From an uncultured Collinsella sp. (GTDB lineage: Bacteria; Actinomycetota; Coriobacteriia; Coriobacteriales; Coriobacteriaceae): a stretch of 5,187 nucleotides of DNA. Location: contig CABSBA010000127.1 in the NCBI GenBank assembly GCA_902475825.1, forward strand, positions 1 through 5,187, read 5' to 3'. The notes under the pieces are model-generated. The model was not told the origin of the DNA and did not search any database. It saw only the letters and a list, made by a program, of their open reading frames with translations. Position 1 is the first letter of the stretch. Each line of letters starts with the position of its first letter. Shown in pieces: positions 1 to 5,187 of this stretch. Both the position numbers and the translations under genes were made by a program.

Positions 1-20
1 TCGCGAGTTCCGCACGCAAA

Positions 21-43
21 GAAGGCCACTTAATGTGGCCTTC
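21..43 (-). terminator. Rho-independent-type terminator after gatB
   Basis: A perfect 9-bp inverted repeat (GAAGGCCAC / GTGGCCTTC) encloses a 5-nt loop. Read on the minus strand, the stem ends in CTTC and runs into TTT, giving a short, interrupted U-tract. It lies 65 nt beyond the gatB stop codon, where the operon's transcript should end. The U-tract is weaker than ideal. Because the stem is symmetrical, it could also serve a plus-strand gene ending left of the window, but the plus-strand side lacks a T run. Confidence 0.7.
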
Positions 44-108
44 GTCTTGCGCAGGACTGTTTGAAATTTTGAGGAAGCACCCGCCCTGCCGGGGCTCCCG
101 GGTTCCGC

Positions 109-1785
109 TTACGAGAGCGACGTTCTCAGCAACTCGTTGAAGAGCTTCGGGTTGCCCTTGCCGCGGCTCGCCTTCATGCACTGGCCCACCAAAAAGCCGA
201 TGACCTTCTGGTTGCCGTCACGATACTGCTGCGCCTGCTCGGAACAGTTTGCCAGCACCTCGTCCACGATCGGCTGCAACGCGCCGGCATCGCTCACCTG
301 ACGCATGCCGCGCTCGTCGACAATCTTGTTGGGGTCGTCGCCAGTCTGGGCCATGGCCTCAAAGACCTCGTGCGCCTGGTTGGAGCTGATGGCATCAGTC
401 GCCAGCAGCTTGGCAAGGGCTGCCACCTGAGCCGGCGCGATGCCGGACTCGGCGAGCGACACGCCCGCGCCCTTAAGGTAGGCGATCATCTCGTTCACCA
501 GCAAATTTGCGACCGTCTGAGCCTCCTTGCCAGCCATACCGGCAGCAGCGGCCTCAAAGAACTCGGCAAACTCGGGGTCGCCGGCAATCTGCTCGGCATC
601 CGCCGCCTTAATGCCAAAGTCGGCCTCAAAACGGACGCGCTTGGCATCGGGCAGCTCGGGGATCTCGCCACGGCAACGGTCGATGAACTCGTCGTCCAGA
701 TAGAACGGCGCCAGGTCGGGATCGGGGAACAGACGATAGTCGTCGGCCGTTTCCTTCACACGCATGACAACGGTACGCTTGCGGCTAGGCTCCCAGTGGC
801 GGGTCTCCTGGTAGATAATGCCGCCCTCCTCGAGCACCTCGGCCTGGCGGCAAATCTCGTAGGCGAGGCCATCGTGCAGGCTCTTAAACGAGTTGAGGTT
901 CTTGAGCTCGGTCTTGGTGCCCAGCTTGGTCTCGCCGCGGCGGCGCAGCGACACGTTGCCGTCGCAGCGCATGGAACCCTTCTCCATGGAGCAGTCCGAA
1001 ATGCCCAGCGTCACAAAGATGCGACGGAGCTTTTCCATAAACAGGCGAGCCTCCTCGGGCGTACGCAAGTCGGGCTCTGTCACGAGCTCAATCAAAGGCG
1101 TGCCGCAGCGGTTGTAGTCGACGAGCGACTCGGCAGCGGCGGTAATGCGGCCCTCGGCACCGCCCACGTGGACCATCTTGGCGGCGTCCTCCTCCATGTG
1201 GATGCGCAGGATGCGGATGGGCACCGTGTAGGAACCATCCTCGCGACGCTCGGGCATCTGCAGGCTGGACGCGTCGTAGCTGGCCAAGTGGCCGGCGCGC
1301 TGGTTGCCCTCGCGCATGGTCGACGTCATGGACGTGGACAGGCCCTCGGCATTGGCCGAAGCACTTGCCAGGCTCTGGGCCTCGGCCTCACCAAACGCGC
1401 AGTCGGGGCGCTCGGCGGCACCGCGACCGGTCACGTCCAGATCAAGATGACCGTACATGGCAAAGGCGACCGGACCCTGCGTGGTCTGGAAGTTCTTGGC
1501 CATGTCGGGATAGAAGTAGTGCTTGCGGTAGAACATCGAGTGGCGCTGGATCTCGCAGTTGGTGGCAAGACCGGCCTTGACGATGCTCTCGATGGCGCGC
1601 TTGTTGGGCACCGGCAGGGCGCCGGGCAGACCCAGGCACACCGGGCACACGTTGGCATTGGGCTCGTCATCGTGGCTGAGCTTGCAGTTGCAGAACATCT
1701 TGGTATCGAGTGCGGTGAGCTCGGTGTGGATCTCCAGGCCGATCACGGCCTCCCAATCCTGCAGGACCTCGGAAAGCTCCTTCAT
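109..1785 (-). CDS. gatB: Asp-tRNA(Asn)/Glu-tRNA(Gln) amidotransferase subunit B (GatB)
   Basis: GatB binds the mischarged tRNA and, with ATP, activates the side-chain carboxylate of Glu or Asp; ammonia arrives from GatA. The N-terminal catalytic half shows VIGLEIH (residues 14-20) and a Cys pair set C32/C34 with C47/C50 (FCNC...VCPVC) typical of the metal-binding form. It also shows PNKRAI, YRKHYFYPDM (86-95), RIHMEEDA (194-201), YNRCGTPLIELVTEPD, GSMRCDGNVSL and KTELKNLNSF. The C-terminal YqeY-like tail ends with GFLVGQCMKASRGKGNP. At 558 residues it is longer than the usual 475-500, mainly because of about 65 extra residues at 121-185. The following VHVGGAEGRITAAAESLVDYNR resembles the actinobacterial form. 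The ATG overlaps the gatA stop (TAATG), and GGGAGG lies 9 nt upstream (1795-1800). It is the last gene of gatCAB. Confidence 0.97.
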   Translation of the reverse strand: MKELSEVLQDWEAVIGLEIHTELTALDTKMFCNCKLSHDDEPNANVCPVCLGLPGALPVPNKRAIESIVKAGLATNCEIQRHSMFYRKHYFYPDMAKNFQTTQGPVAFAMYGHLDLDVTGRGAAERPDCAFGEAEAQSLASASANAEGLSTSMTSTMREGNQRAGHLASYDASSLQMPERREDGSYTVPIRILRIHMEEDAAKMVHVGGAEGRITAAAESLVDYNRCGTPLIELVTEPDLRTPEEARLFMEKLRRIFVTLGISDCSMEKGSMRCDGNVSLRRRGETKLGTKTELKNLNSFKSLHDGLAYEICRQAEVLEEGGIIYQETRHWEPSRKRTVVMRVKETADDYRLFPDPDLAPFYLDDEFIDRCRGEIPELPDAKRVRFEADFGIKAADAEQIAGDPEFAEFFEAAAAGMAGKEAQTVANLLVNEMIAYLKGAGVSLAESGIAPAQVAALAKLLATDAISSNQAHEVFEAMAQTGDDPNKIVDERGMRQVSDAGALQPIVDEVLANCSEQAQQYRDGNQKVIGFLVGQCMKASRGKGNPKLFNELLRTSLS

Positions 1786-3299
1786 TACAGCTCGCCTCCC
1801 TTCCCGGCAAAATCGGGCGCGACGGAAAGCGCGGGCGCACCCGTGGCGGCATCGGCAAAGCCGCGCTCCAGGCCGCGGGCAAACGTGAGCAGCTGACGGT
1901 CCTTAAACGCCGGACCCACCAGCTGGGCAGAAACGGGCAGCTGAGTATCCTCGCCCAGGCCCAGCGGCACCGAGATACCACCGTTGCCGCAAATGTTGAG
2001 CGAGATGGTGTACAGGTCGGAGAGGTACATCTGCGTAGGGTCGCTGATCTCGCCAAACTTAAAGGCCGTGCGCGGCGAGGCGGGCATGAGGATGGTGTCC
2101 ACCTTGGCATACGCAGCGTCGTAGTCCTGCGTGATGAGCGTGCGGGCCTTTTGCGCAGCGTAGTAGTACTTGTCGTACACGCCCGAGCTCAGCAGGTAGG
2201 CGCCGAGCATCTGACGGCGCTTGGCCTCGGCACCAAAGCCGTGGGCGCGCGAAAGCGAACTCTGGTCGGACAGGTTGGCGCAGCCTTCCTCCTGATAGCC
2301 GTAGCGAATGCCGTCGAAACGTGCCAGGTTGGAGAACGCCTCGGCCGGGCCGATGACGTAGTAGGCGGCGATAGCGGCGTCCAGGTGCGGCAGGTCGACC
2401 TCGACCAGCTCGGCACCCTGGTTCTGCAGCTCCTGGGCGGCGCGCTGAACAGCGGCCTTGACCTCGGGCGTCAGGCCCTCGGCCTCCATAAACGCGGGGA
2501 TAATACCCACACGCTTTCCCTCGATGCTGTCGTTGAGGTGCTCGGTAAAGTCGACGGCACAATCCTGGCTGGTGCAGTCGTACGGATCGTGGCCCGCGCC
2601 GGTAAGCGCGTTCATGGCCAGCGCGACGTCCTCGACCGTGCGGCCAAAGGGGCCCACCTGGTCGAGCGACGAGCCAAAGGCAACCACGCCGTAACGGCTC
2701 ACGGCGCCGTACGTGGGCTTAAAGCCCACCACGCCGCACAGCGACGCCGGCTGGCGGATGGAGCCGCCGGTGTCCGAGCCCAGCGAGAGCGCGACCTCGC
2801 CCGCGGCGACGGCGGCAGCAGAGCCGCCCGAAGAGCCGCCGGGCACGCGCTCGGTATCCCAAGGGTTGTTGGTGCGGTGGAACGCCGAGCTCTCGGTGGA
2901 GCTGCCAAAGGCAAACTCGTCCATGTTGGCCTTGCCCATGGGCAGGCAGCCGGCATCGAGCATGCGCTGGACGCAAGTGGCGGTGTAGACGCTCTGGTAG
3001 TTCTCGAGCATGCGGGAAGCGCAGGTGGTGCGCGTGCCCACGAGGTTCATGTTGTCCTTAATGGCCAGCGGCACGCCCGCGAGCGGGGGCAGCGGCTTGC
3101 CTGCGGCACGGTCGGCATCCACGCGCGCGGCGGCCTCGAGCGCGAGCTCGGGCGCTACCTGCAGGAATGCCTGGACCCCGCCCTCGCGCGCCTCGATGGC
3201 GGCAAGGGAGGCCTGGGCCACCTCGGTAGCGGTAAAGTCGCCGGCGGCAACGCCCGCGGCAATCTGGGCGGCGGTAAGGGAATCGAAGCTCTGCGCCAT
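1785..3299 (-). CDS. gatA: Asp-tRNA(Asn)/Glu-tRNA(Gln) amidotransferase subunit A (GatA)
   Basis: GatA is the glutaminase subunit of GatCAB, a member of the amidase signature family. It hydrolyses glutamine and passes ammonia to GatB in the cytoplasm. The Ser-cisSer-Lys triad is intact by alignment from memory with the Staphylococcus enzyme: Lys81 in AIKDN, Ser156 in VPGGSSGGSA, and Ser180 in SDTGGSIRQP. Other family hallmarks are GVVGFKPTYGAVSRYG (189-204), SSLDQVGPFGRTVEDVA, the ARFDGIRYGY segment, and SSGVYDKYYYAAQKARTLI. The length of 504 residues is close to the family norm and the frame is uninterrupted. The start shares one base with the gatC stop (TAATG), and a purine-rich GGGGGAGAG run lies just upstream, so translational coupling is likely. 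The downstream end overlaps gatB the same way. Confidence 0.97.
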   Translation of the reverse strand: MAQSFDSLTAAQIAAGVAAGDFTATEVAQASLAAIEAREGGVQAFLQVAPELALEAAARVDADRAAGKPLPPLAGVPLAIKDNMNLVGTRTTCASRMLENYQSVYTATCVQRMLDAGCLPMGKANMDEFAFGSSTESSAFHRTNNPWDTERVPGGSSGGSAAAVAAGEVALSLGSDTGGSIRQPASLCGVVGFKPTYGAVSRYGVVAFGSSLDQVGPFGRTVEDVALAMNALTGAGHDPYDCTSQDCAVDFTEHLNDSIEGKRVGIIPAFMEAEGLTPEVKAAVQRAAQELQNQGAELVEVDLPHLDAAIAAYYVIGPAEAFSNLARFDGIRYGYQEEGCANLSDQSSLSRAHGFGAEAKRRQMLGAYLLSSGVYDKYYYAAQKARTLITQDYDAAYAKVDTILMPASPRTAFKFGEISDPTQMYLSDLYTISLNICGNGGISVPLGLGEDTQLPVSAQLVGPAFKDRQLLTFARGLERGFADAATGAPALSVAPDFAGKGGEL

Positions 3300-3610
3300 T
3301 ACTCGCTCTCCCCCTCTCCCAAAATGGACGGCACGCGGAAGTAGCGGTCGCGCGCGCTGCCGGCGTTTTCGAGCGCGACGTCGAGCGGCAGGTCGCGCTC
3401 GGGCTCGCGCAGATCATCGCCCATCACGTTGGACAGGCTTCCGATAGGATGGAACGTGGGCTCCACGTCGGGCAAGTCATATTGCAAGACGGGCTCGAGC
3501 ATCTGGACGGCGTCGTTCAGGTAGGACGTCATCTGGGTGAGCTCGTCATCGGTCAGTGCGATCTTTGCGTACTCGGCGATGCCGCGCACGTCTTTCTCGC
3601 TGAGTGCCAT
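3299..3610 (-). CDS. gatC: Asp-tRNA(Asn)/Glu-tRNA(Gln) amidotransferase subunit C (GatC)
   Basis: GatC is the small subunit that wraps around the GatA-GatB interface and stabilises the complex; it has no catalytic site. The 103-residue product starts MALSEKDVRGIAEYAKIAL, a typical GatC helix. It then shows VEPTFHPIGSLSNVMGDD (49-66), matching the family pattern V-x-P-T-x-H with N-x-x-x-D-D, and ends with YFRVPSIL near the C terminus. An in-frame ATG six codons upstream (3628) would add MRKGAP. I prefer the start at 3610 because AAGGGAG lies 5 nt before it, while the upstream ATG has no ribosome binding site and would sit only about 11 nt from the likely transcription start. It is the first gene of gatCAB, and its TAA overlaps the gatA ATG. 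Confidence 0.95.
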   Translation of the reverse strand: MALSEKDVRGIAEYAKIALTDDELTQMTSYLNDAVQMLEPVLQYDLPDVEPTFHPIGSLSNVMGDDLREPERDLPLDVALENAGSARDRYFRVPSILGEGESE

Positions 3611-3615
3611 AGGCG

Positions 3616-3622
3616 CTCCCTT
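3616..3622 (-). promoter_or_regulatory. Ribosome binding site that sets the gatC start
   Basis: The minus strand reads AAGGGAG, 5 nt before the ATG at 3610. This element lies inside the extra codons that the upstream ATG (3628) would translate. Nothing similar precedes that upstream ATG, so it favours the shorter GatC. Confidence 0.7.
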
Positions 3623-3645
3623 CCGCATAACAGATAAACCGCTCT

Positions 3646-3651
3646 AGTATA
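3646..3651 (-). promoter_or_regulatory. Probable -10 box of the gatCAB promoter
   Basis: The minus strand reads TATACT, five of six bases matching TATAAT, in an otherwise GC-rich stretch 35 nt before the preferred gatC start. This would give a leader of roughly 30 nt. I see no convincing TTGACA-like -35 at 16-18 nt spacing (the sequence there is CTGCTC or similar). The call therefore rests on the -10 hexamer and its position. Confidence 0.45.
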
Positions 3652-3744
3652 CAAGGCAACGCCGCTTGGAGCAGGTGCTTTACCCAAATGCAGCGAAAAC
3701 GTAACGAGGGTGGTAGCTGGCAGGCGACGGGCTGGCGGTTCTGC

Positions 3745-3848
3745 AGCGAAACCGCACCGTCCATAGCGAAAACCGTCTCGACCACAACGAGAACCGTACT
3801 GCCCACAACGAAAACCGTCGCGCCCGCAGCGAAAACCATCACAACATT
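3745..3848. repeat. Degenerate 21-bp tandem repeat, about 4.5 units
   Basis: Successive units begin at 3745 (20 bp), 3765, 3786, 3807 and 3828. Each begins A(G/A)CGAAAACCGT or a one- to two-base variant, followed by a more variable half that often ends CCAC or CCGC. Read on the minus strand, the conserved core is GGTTTTCG followed by YTGYGG. The last unit runs without a break into the left arm of the 16-bp hairpin, so array and hairpin may be one element. I infer an intergenic repeat family; function is unknown. Confidence 0.8.
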
Positions 3849-3894
3849 CGACGCTTTTCGTCAAAATCGCGATTTTCATCGAATGTTGTGATGG
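3836..3894 (-). repeat. Large two-tier hairpin with 16-bp perfect stem; possible terminator of the sortase gene
   Basis: The arms CCATCACAACATTCGA (3836-3851) and TCGAATGTTGTGATGG (3879-3894) are perfect inverted repeats of 16 bp around 27 nt. Within the spacer is a perfect 14-bp palindrome, AAAATCGCGATTTT (3863-3876). An overlapping small hairpin, GACG-CTTTT-CGTC, lies at 3850-3862. On the minus strand the outer stem is followed directly by TTTT (3835-3832), so it could end sortase transcription about 60-120 nt after the stop. Its size and layered symmetry also fit a dispersed palindromic repeat or a small non-autonomous mobile element; the sequence alone does not decide. Confidence 0.75.
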
Positions 3895-3907
3895 CTTGGA
3901 AGTCCCG

Positions 3908-3942
3908 ACCACCACAAAGGTGCCTGTCCCCATTGTGGTGGT
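3908..3942. repeat. REP-like hairpin with a GGGGACAGGCACC loop
   Basis: ACCACCACAA (3908-3917) and TTGTGGTGGT (3933-3942) form a perfect 10-bp stem around 15 nt; the loop on the minus strand reads TGGGGACAGGCACCT. It starts 14 nt past the sortase stop codon. No T run follows on either strand, so it is a poor rho-independent terminator. From memory, similar GGGGACAGGCACC-containing palindromes recur between genes in many unrelated bacteria, some near IS200-like transposases. That comparison was not checked here. Confidence 0.65.
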
Positions 3943-3955
3943 TCTGAAGAATGTC

Positions 3956-4894
3956 TTATGCCGAGGCCTTGGCCTTGCGGCGCTTGCGGACCGCGTGGAT
4001 CACGATGTCCAGCAGCAACAGCACAATGGCCACGATCACGATGAGCACGGCAAACTCGCGCTTGCCCCAGTGGCGCCCGGCCAGCGACTTTTGCTTGTCG
4101 ACTTCCTTCTTGTTGTACTTGGTGCGCACGCAATGCACCAGCAGGCGATGGTCGTTCACGCCGTAGGGCGTGCAGGTGACGAGCGTCACTTTGTCGGCGC
4201 CGGGCTCGATGGTCAGCGACTCCATCTCCTCGGGCAGCACCACCTCGGAGTCCACCATCTTGTAGGCGAGCGTCTTATTCATGGTGTGCAGCAGCACCAG
4301 GTCGCCGGGCTCCATCGAGTGGATGTCGTCGAACATGCTCAGGTTGCGCATACCCGAGTGCGCGGTGAGCACGCAATGCGTCGAGGTGCCGCCCACCGGC
4401 AGGCTCGTGCCCTCCAGGTGGCCGACGCCCGCCATAAGGACCTCCTCGCTCGTGCCGTGGTAAATGGGCATGCTCACGTCGATGGAGGGGATCTCGACCC
4501 AGCTCATCATGGGGTCGCGGTCAAAGATGAGCTGCTGAGCGTAGGGCTCGATCTGGTCGGTGGGAAGCTCGGTGGCCTCGCCCGCCAGCTGCTCGTTAAA
4601 GGAGCGCGCCTGCAGCAGGATGCGCTCGCGCTCCTCGGCAGATAGCGCGTCCACGGTGCTGGACACGGTGCTAATCTGGTTGAACACGCCCGAGGCTTCG
4701 AGCCGGTCCAAGATCCACGGCCAGGTCATAAGGCCCACGCCAATAAGGATGATGACGATGGTGATGAGCCGGTCGGCCCAGCGCGGCAGCCGCTTGCGAC
4801 GGCGTTTGGGCTTTAGTTGAGGTTTGGGCTGAGGGCTTGAGCCACCGTTGGCCGCGGCGTTATTGCTCTTCATATGTTTGGCGCCCTGCACCAT
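3956..4894 (-). CDS. Class C (pilin-type) sortase
   Basis: Class C sortases join pilin subunits through LPXTG-like signals, acting outside the membrane. In this 312-residue protein an N-terminal Pro/Lys/Arg-rich segment (21-38) precedes a membrane helix (about 43-60). The sortase domain has EIPSIDVSMPIYHGTSEEVL, GVGHLEGTSLPVGGTSTH, His179 in LTAHSGM, Cys241 in TLVTCTPYGVN, and Arg250 in DHRLLV. A second membrane helix (about 281-299) ends in a basic tail, RKRRKAK. The TLVTCTPYGVN block, GHLEGTSLP and the C-terminal anchor mark class C. The lid region is atypical: only E116-P117-Y118 or D127-P128-M129 could stand in for DPF/DPW. The start at 4894 is preferred over the ATG at codon 8 because GAGGAG lies 9 nt upstream. 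No pilin gene adjoins it in the window. Confidence 0.93.
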   Translation of the reverse strand: MVQGAKHMKSNNAAANGGSSPQPKPQLKPKRRRKRLPRWADRLITIVIILIGVGLMTWPWILDRLEASGVFNQISTVSSTVDALSAEERERILLQARSFNEQLAGEATELPTDQIEPYAQQLIFDRDPMMSWVEIPSIDVSMPIYHGTSEEVLMAGVGHLEGTSLPVGGTSTHCVLTAHSGMRNLSMFDDIHSMEPGDLVLLHTMNKTLAYKMVDSEVVLPEEMESLTIEPGADKVTLVTCTPYGVNDHRLLVHCVRTKYNKKEVDKQKSLAGRHWGKREFAVLIVIVAIVLLLLDIVIHAVRKRRKAKASA

Positions 4895-4903
4895 CGCCGG
4901 TCA

Positions 4904-4909
4904 CTCCTC
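4904..4909 (-). promoter_or_regulatory. Ribosome binding site of the sortase gene
   Basis: The minus strand reads GAGGAG, 9 nt before the ATG at 4894. The alternative in-frame ATG at codon 8 is preceded by GCAGGGCGCCAAACAT, which has no good Shine-Dalgarno match. This decides for the longer protein. Confidence 0.7.
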
Positions 4910-4932
4910 TACAGCTCAGGTTGTCTAAACAA

Positions 4933-4938
4933 ATAATA
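4933..4938 (-). promoter_or_regulatory. Possible -10 box for the sortase gene
   Basis: TATTAT on the minus strand sits in a locally AT-rich patch 38 nt before the sortase ATG. A TTGTCC hexamer lies upstream (4962-4967), but its 23-nt spacing is too long for a standard promoter. This is a weak call based on composition and position. Confidence 0.3.
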
Positions 4939-4959
4939 GCTGATTAGCGAGCTCCTGCG

Positions 4960-4990
4960 CCGGACAACGCAGCTAGACTGCACCGTCCGG
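4960..4990 (-). terminator. Imperfect stem-loop between the edge gene and the sortase gene
   Basis: CCGGAC (4960-4965) pairs with GTCCGG (4985-4990). After a 3/3 internal loop, GCAG (4969-4972) pairs with CTGC (4978-4981) around the loop CTAGA. It begins 15 nt past the stop of the edge gene, a position suited to a terminator, but no T run follows on the minus strand. It may be an intrinsic terminator of poor quality, or chance in GC-rich DNA. Confidence 0.3.
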
Positions 4991-5005
4991 GCCACGTAAC
5001 CCCAC

Positions 5006-5187
5006 TCAACCAATCAAGCCATATGTTGCTTTCATCGTCTCGAGCAACTGCGCCATCGTTACGCCCGCAACCCCAATCTGTTTCAGATTGACGTCACCCA
5101 CCTCGCAATCTTTAACAAACGCAAGCATATCGTCCTTCAGTTCTCCGCCCAGGTCGACACCTTCCGACTCGCCAAGCAGTTGAACAA
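5006..5187 (-). CDS. C-terminal end of an unrecognised protein (partial, runs off the right edge)
   Basis: Reading the minus strand from 5185, 59 codons are open and end with TGA at 5006-5008; both other forward frames of this strand are closed by stops. The end reads ELKDDMLAFVKDCEVGDVNL then KQIGVAGVTMAQLLETMKAT and YGLIG. It is acidic and amphipathic, probably helical, with no membrane segment, no LPXTG-type motif and no basic tail. It is therefore not the C terminus of a sortase substrate or pilin. I do not recognise the family. It points the same way as the sortase gene, but a 111-bp gap with a stem-loop separates them, so a shared operon is uncertain. The start lies outside the window. 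Confidence 0.7.
   Translation of the reverse strand, partial: VQLLGESEGVDLGGELKDDMLAFVKDCEVGDVNLKQIGVAGVTMAQLLETMKATYGLIG

Larger units (their letters stand above)
3611..3955. other. Non-coding, repeat-rich block between the sortase gene and gatC
   Basis: This 345-bp gap holds no credible gene. From the sortase side it contains a 10-bp hairpin (3908-3942), a large two-tier hairpin (3836-3894), a degenerate 21-bp tandem array (3745-3848), and the gatC promoter region (about 3630-3651). An outlying match to the array core, AGCGAAAACGT, sits at 3692-3702. In 3652-3744 I see nothing else except a weak 6-bp hairpin (3735-3755). Open frames exist on both strands, but they only translate the tandem repeat, whose 21-bp period keeps frames open. 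Confidence 0.8.

Noticed and set aside
89..101. Small GC-rich hairpin CCGGG-GCT-CCCGG just after gatB
   Set aside because: It has only a 5-bp stem and no T run on either strand. The 9-bp hairpin at 21-43 is a much better terminator.
370..1896. Long open frame of 508 codons on the plus strand opposite gatB and the end of gatA
   Set aside because: It lies antisense to unmistakable gatB. Its His/Gly/Leu/Ala-rich product shows no domain and is the expected shadow of GC-rich codon use.
2151..3344. Long open frame of 397 codons on the plus strand opposite gatA
   Set aside because: It is antisense to gatA, with a low-complexity product and no recognisable motif; an artefact of GC-rich third positions.
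3611..3628. Upstream in-frame ATG that would extend GatC by six residues (MRKGAP)
   Set aside because: It lacks a ribosome binding site, would be very close to the inferred transcription start, and would cover the AAGGGAG that serves the ATG at 3610.
3745..3848. Short regularly spaced repeats considered as a CRISPR array
   Set aside because: Units are tandem with a 21-bp period and no unique spacers of 30-40 bp, the cores are degenerate, and no cas gene is in view.
3688..3891. Plus-strand open frame of 67 codons with AKTVSTT-like repeats
   Set aside because: It is again only the tandem repeat and hairpin read in a frame kept open by the 21-bp period. I see no ribosome binding site or family match.
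3553..3933. Minus-strand open frame of 126 codons with DGFRCGR-like heptads
   Set aside because: It translates the hairpins and tandem repeat, overlaps the start of gatC out of frame, and has no convincing ribosome binding site. The heptads follow from the 21-bp DNA period.
3896..4645. Open frame of 249 codons on the plus strand opposite the sortase gene
   Set aside because: The His/Val/Leu-rich translation has no domain, while the opposite strand encodes a clear sortase with catalytic residues in place.

Overview
The window reads as chromosomal DNA from a GC-rich Gram-positive bacterium. An actinobacterial gut lineage such as the Coriobacteriia (Collinsella-like) is my best guess. This rests on GC-rich codon use, a short GatB segment resembling the actinobacterial form, a class C sortase, and intergenic repeats of a kind I associate with that group. 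The genus is inference, not proof. Every gene I can support lies on the minus strand, so transcription runs from right to left.

From right to left: (1) 5006-5187 holds the C-terminal end of a gene that runs off the right edge; I do not recognise it. (2) A 111-bp gap follows, with an imperfect stem-loop and a possible -10 box. (3) 3956-4894 encodes a class C (pilin-type) sortase with N- and C-terminal membrane segments and an intact His/Cys/Arg catalytic set. No pilin or LPXTG protein is visible next to it. (4) 3611-3955 is a non-coding block containing a 10-bp hairpin with a GGGGACAGGCACC-type loop, a large two-tier hairpin with a 16-bp perfect stem, and about four and a half degenerate 21-bp tandem repeats. 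A probable -10 box for the next operon follows. (5) 109-3610 is the canonical gatC-gatA-gatB operon, with TAATG stop/start overlaps at both junctions. (6) A rho-independent-type hairpin at 21-43 closes the operon.

The three Gat proteins form the GatCAB amidotransferase. It converts Glu-tRNA(Gln), and in many species Asp-tRNA(Asn), to the correctly charged tRNA, using ammonia that GatA releases from glutamine. The sortase belongs to a separate process, covalent pilus assembly at the cell surface, and is probably a separate transcription unit.

The points most worth a second look are the composite repeat/hairpin block between the sortase and gatC, and an in-frame extra segment of about 65 residues in GatB. 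The sortase's atypical lid region and lack of an adjacent substrate gene also deserve attention. I found no clearly new multi-gene system here.
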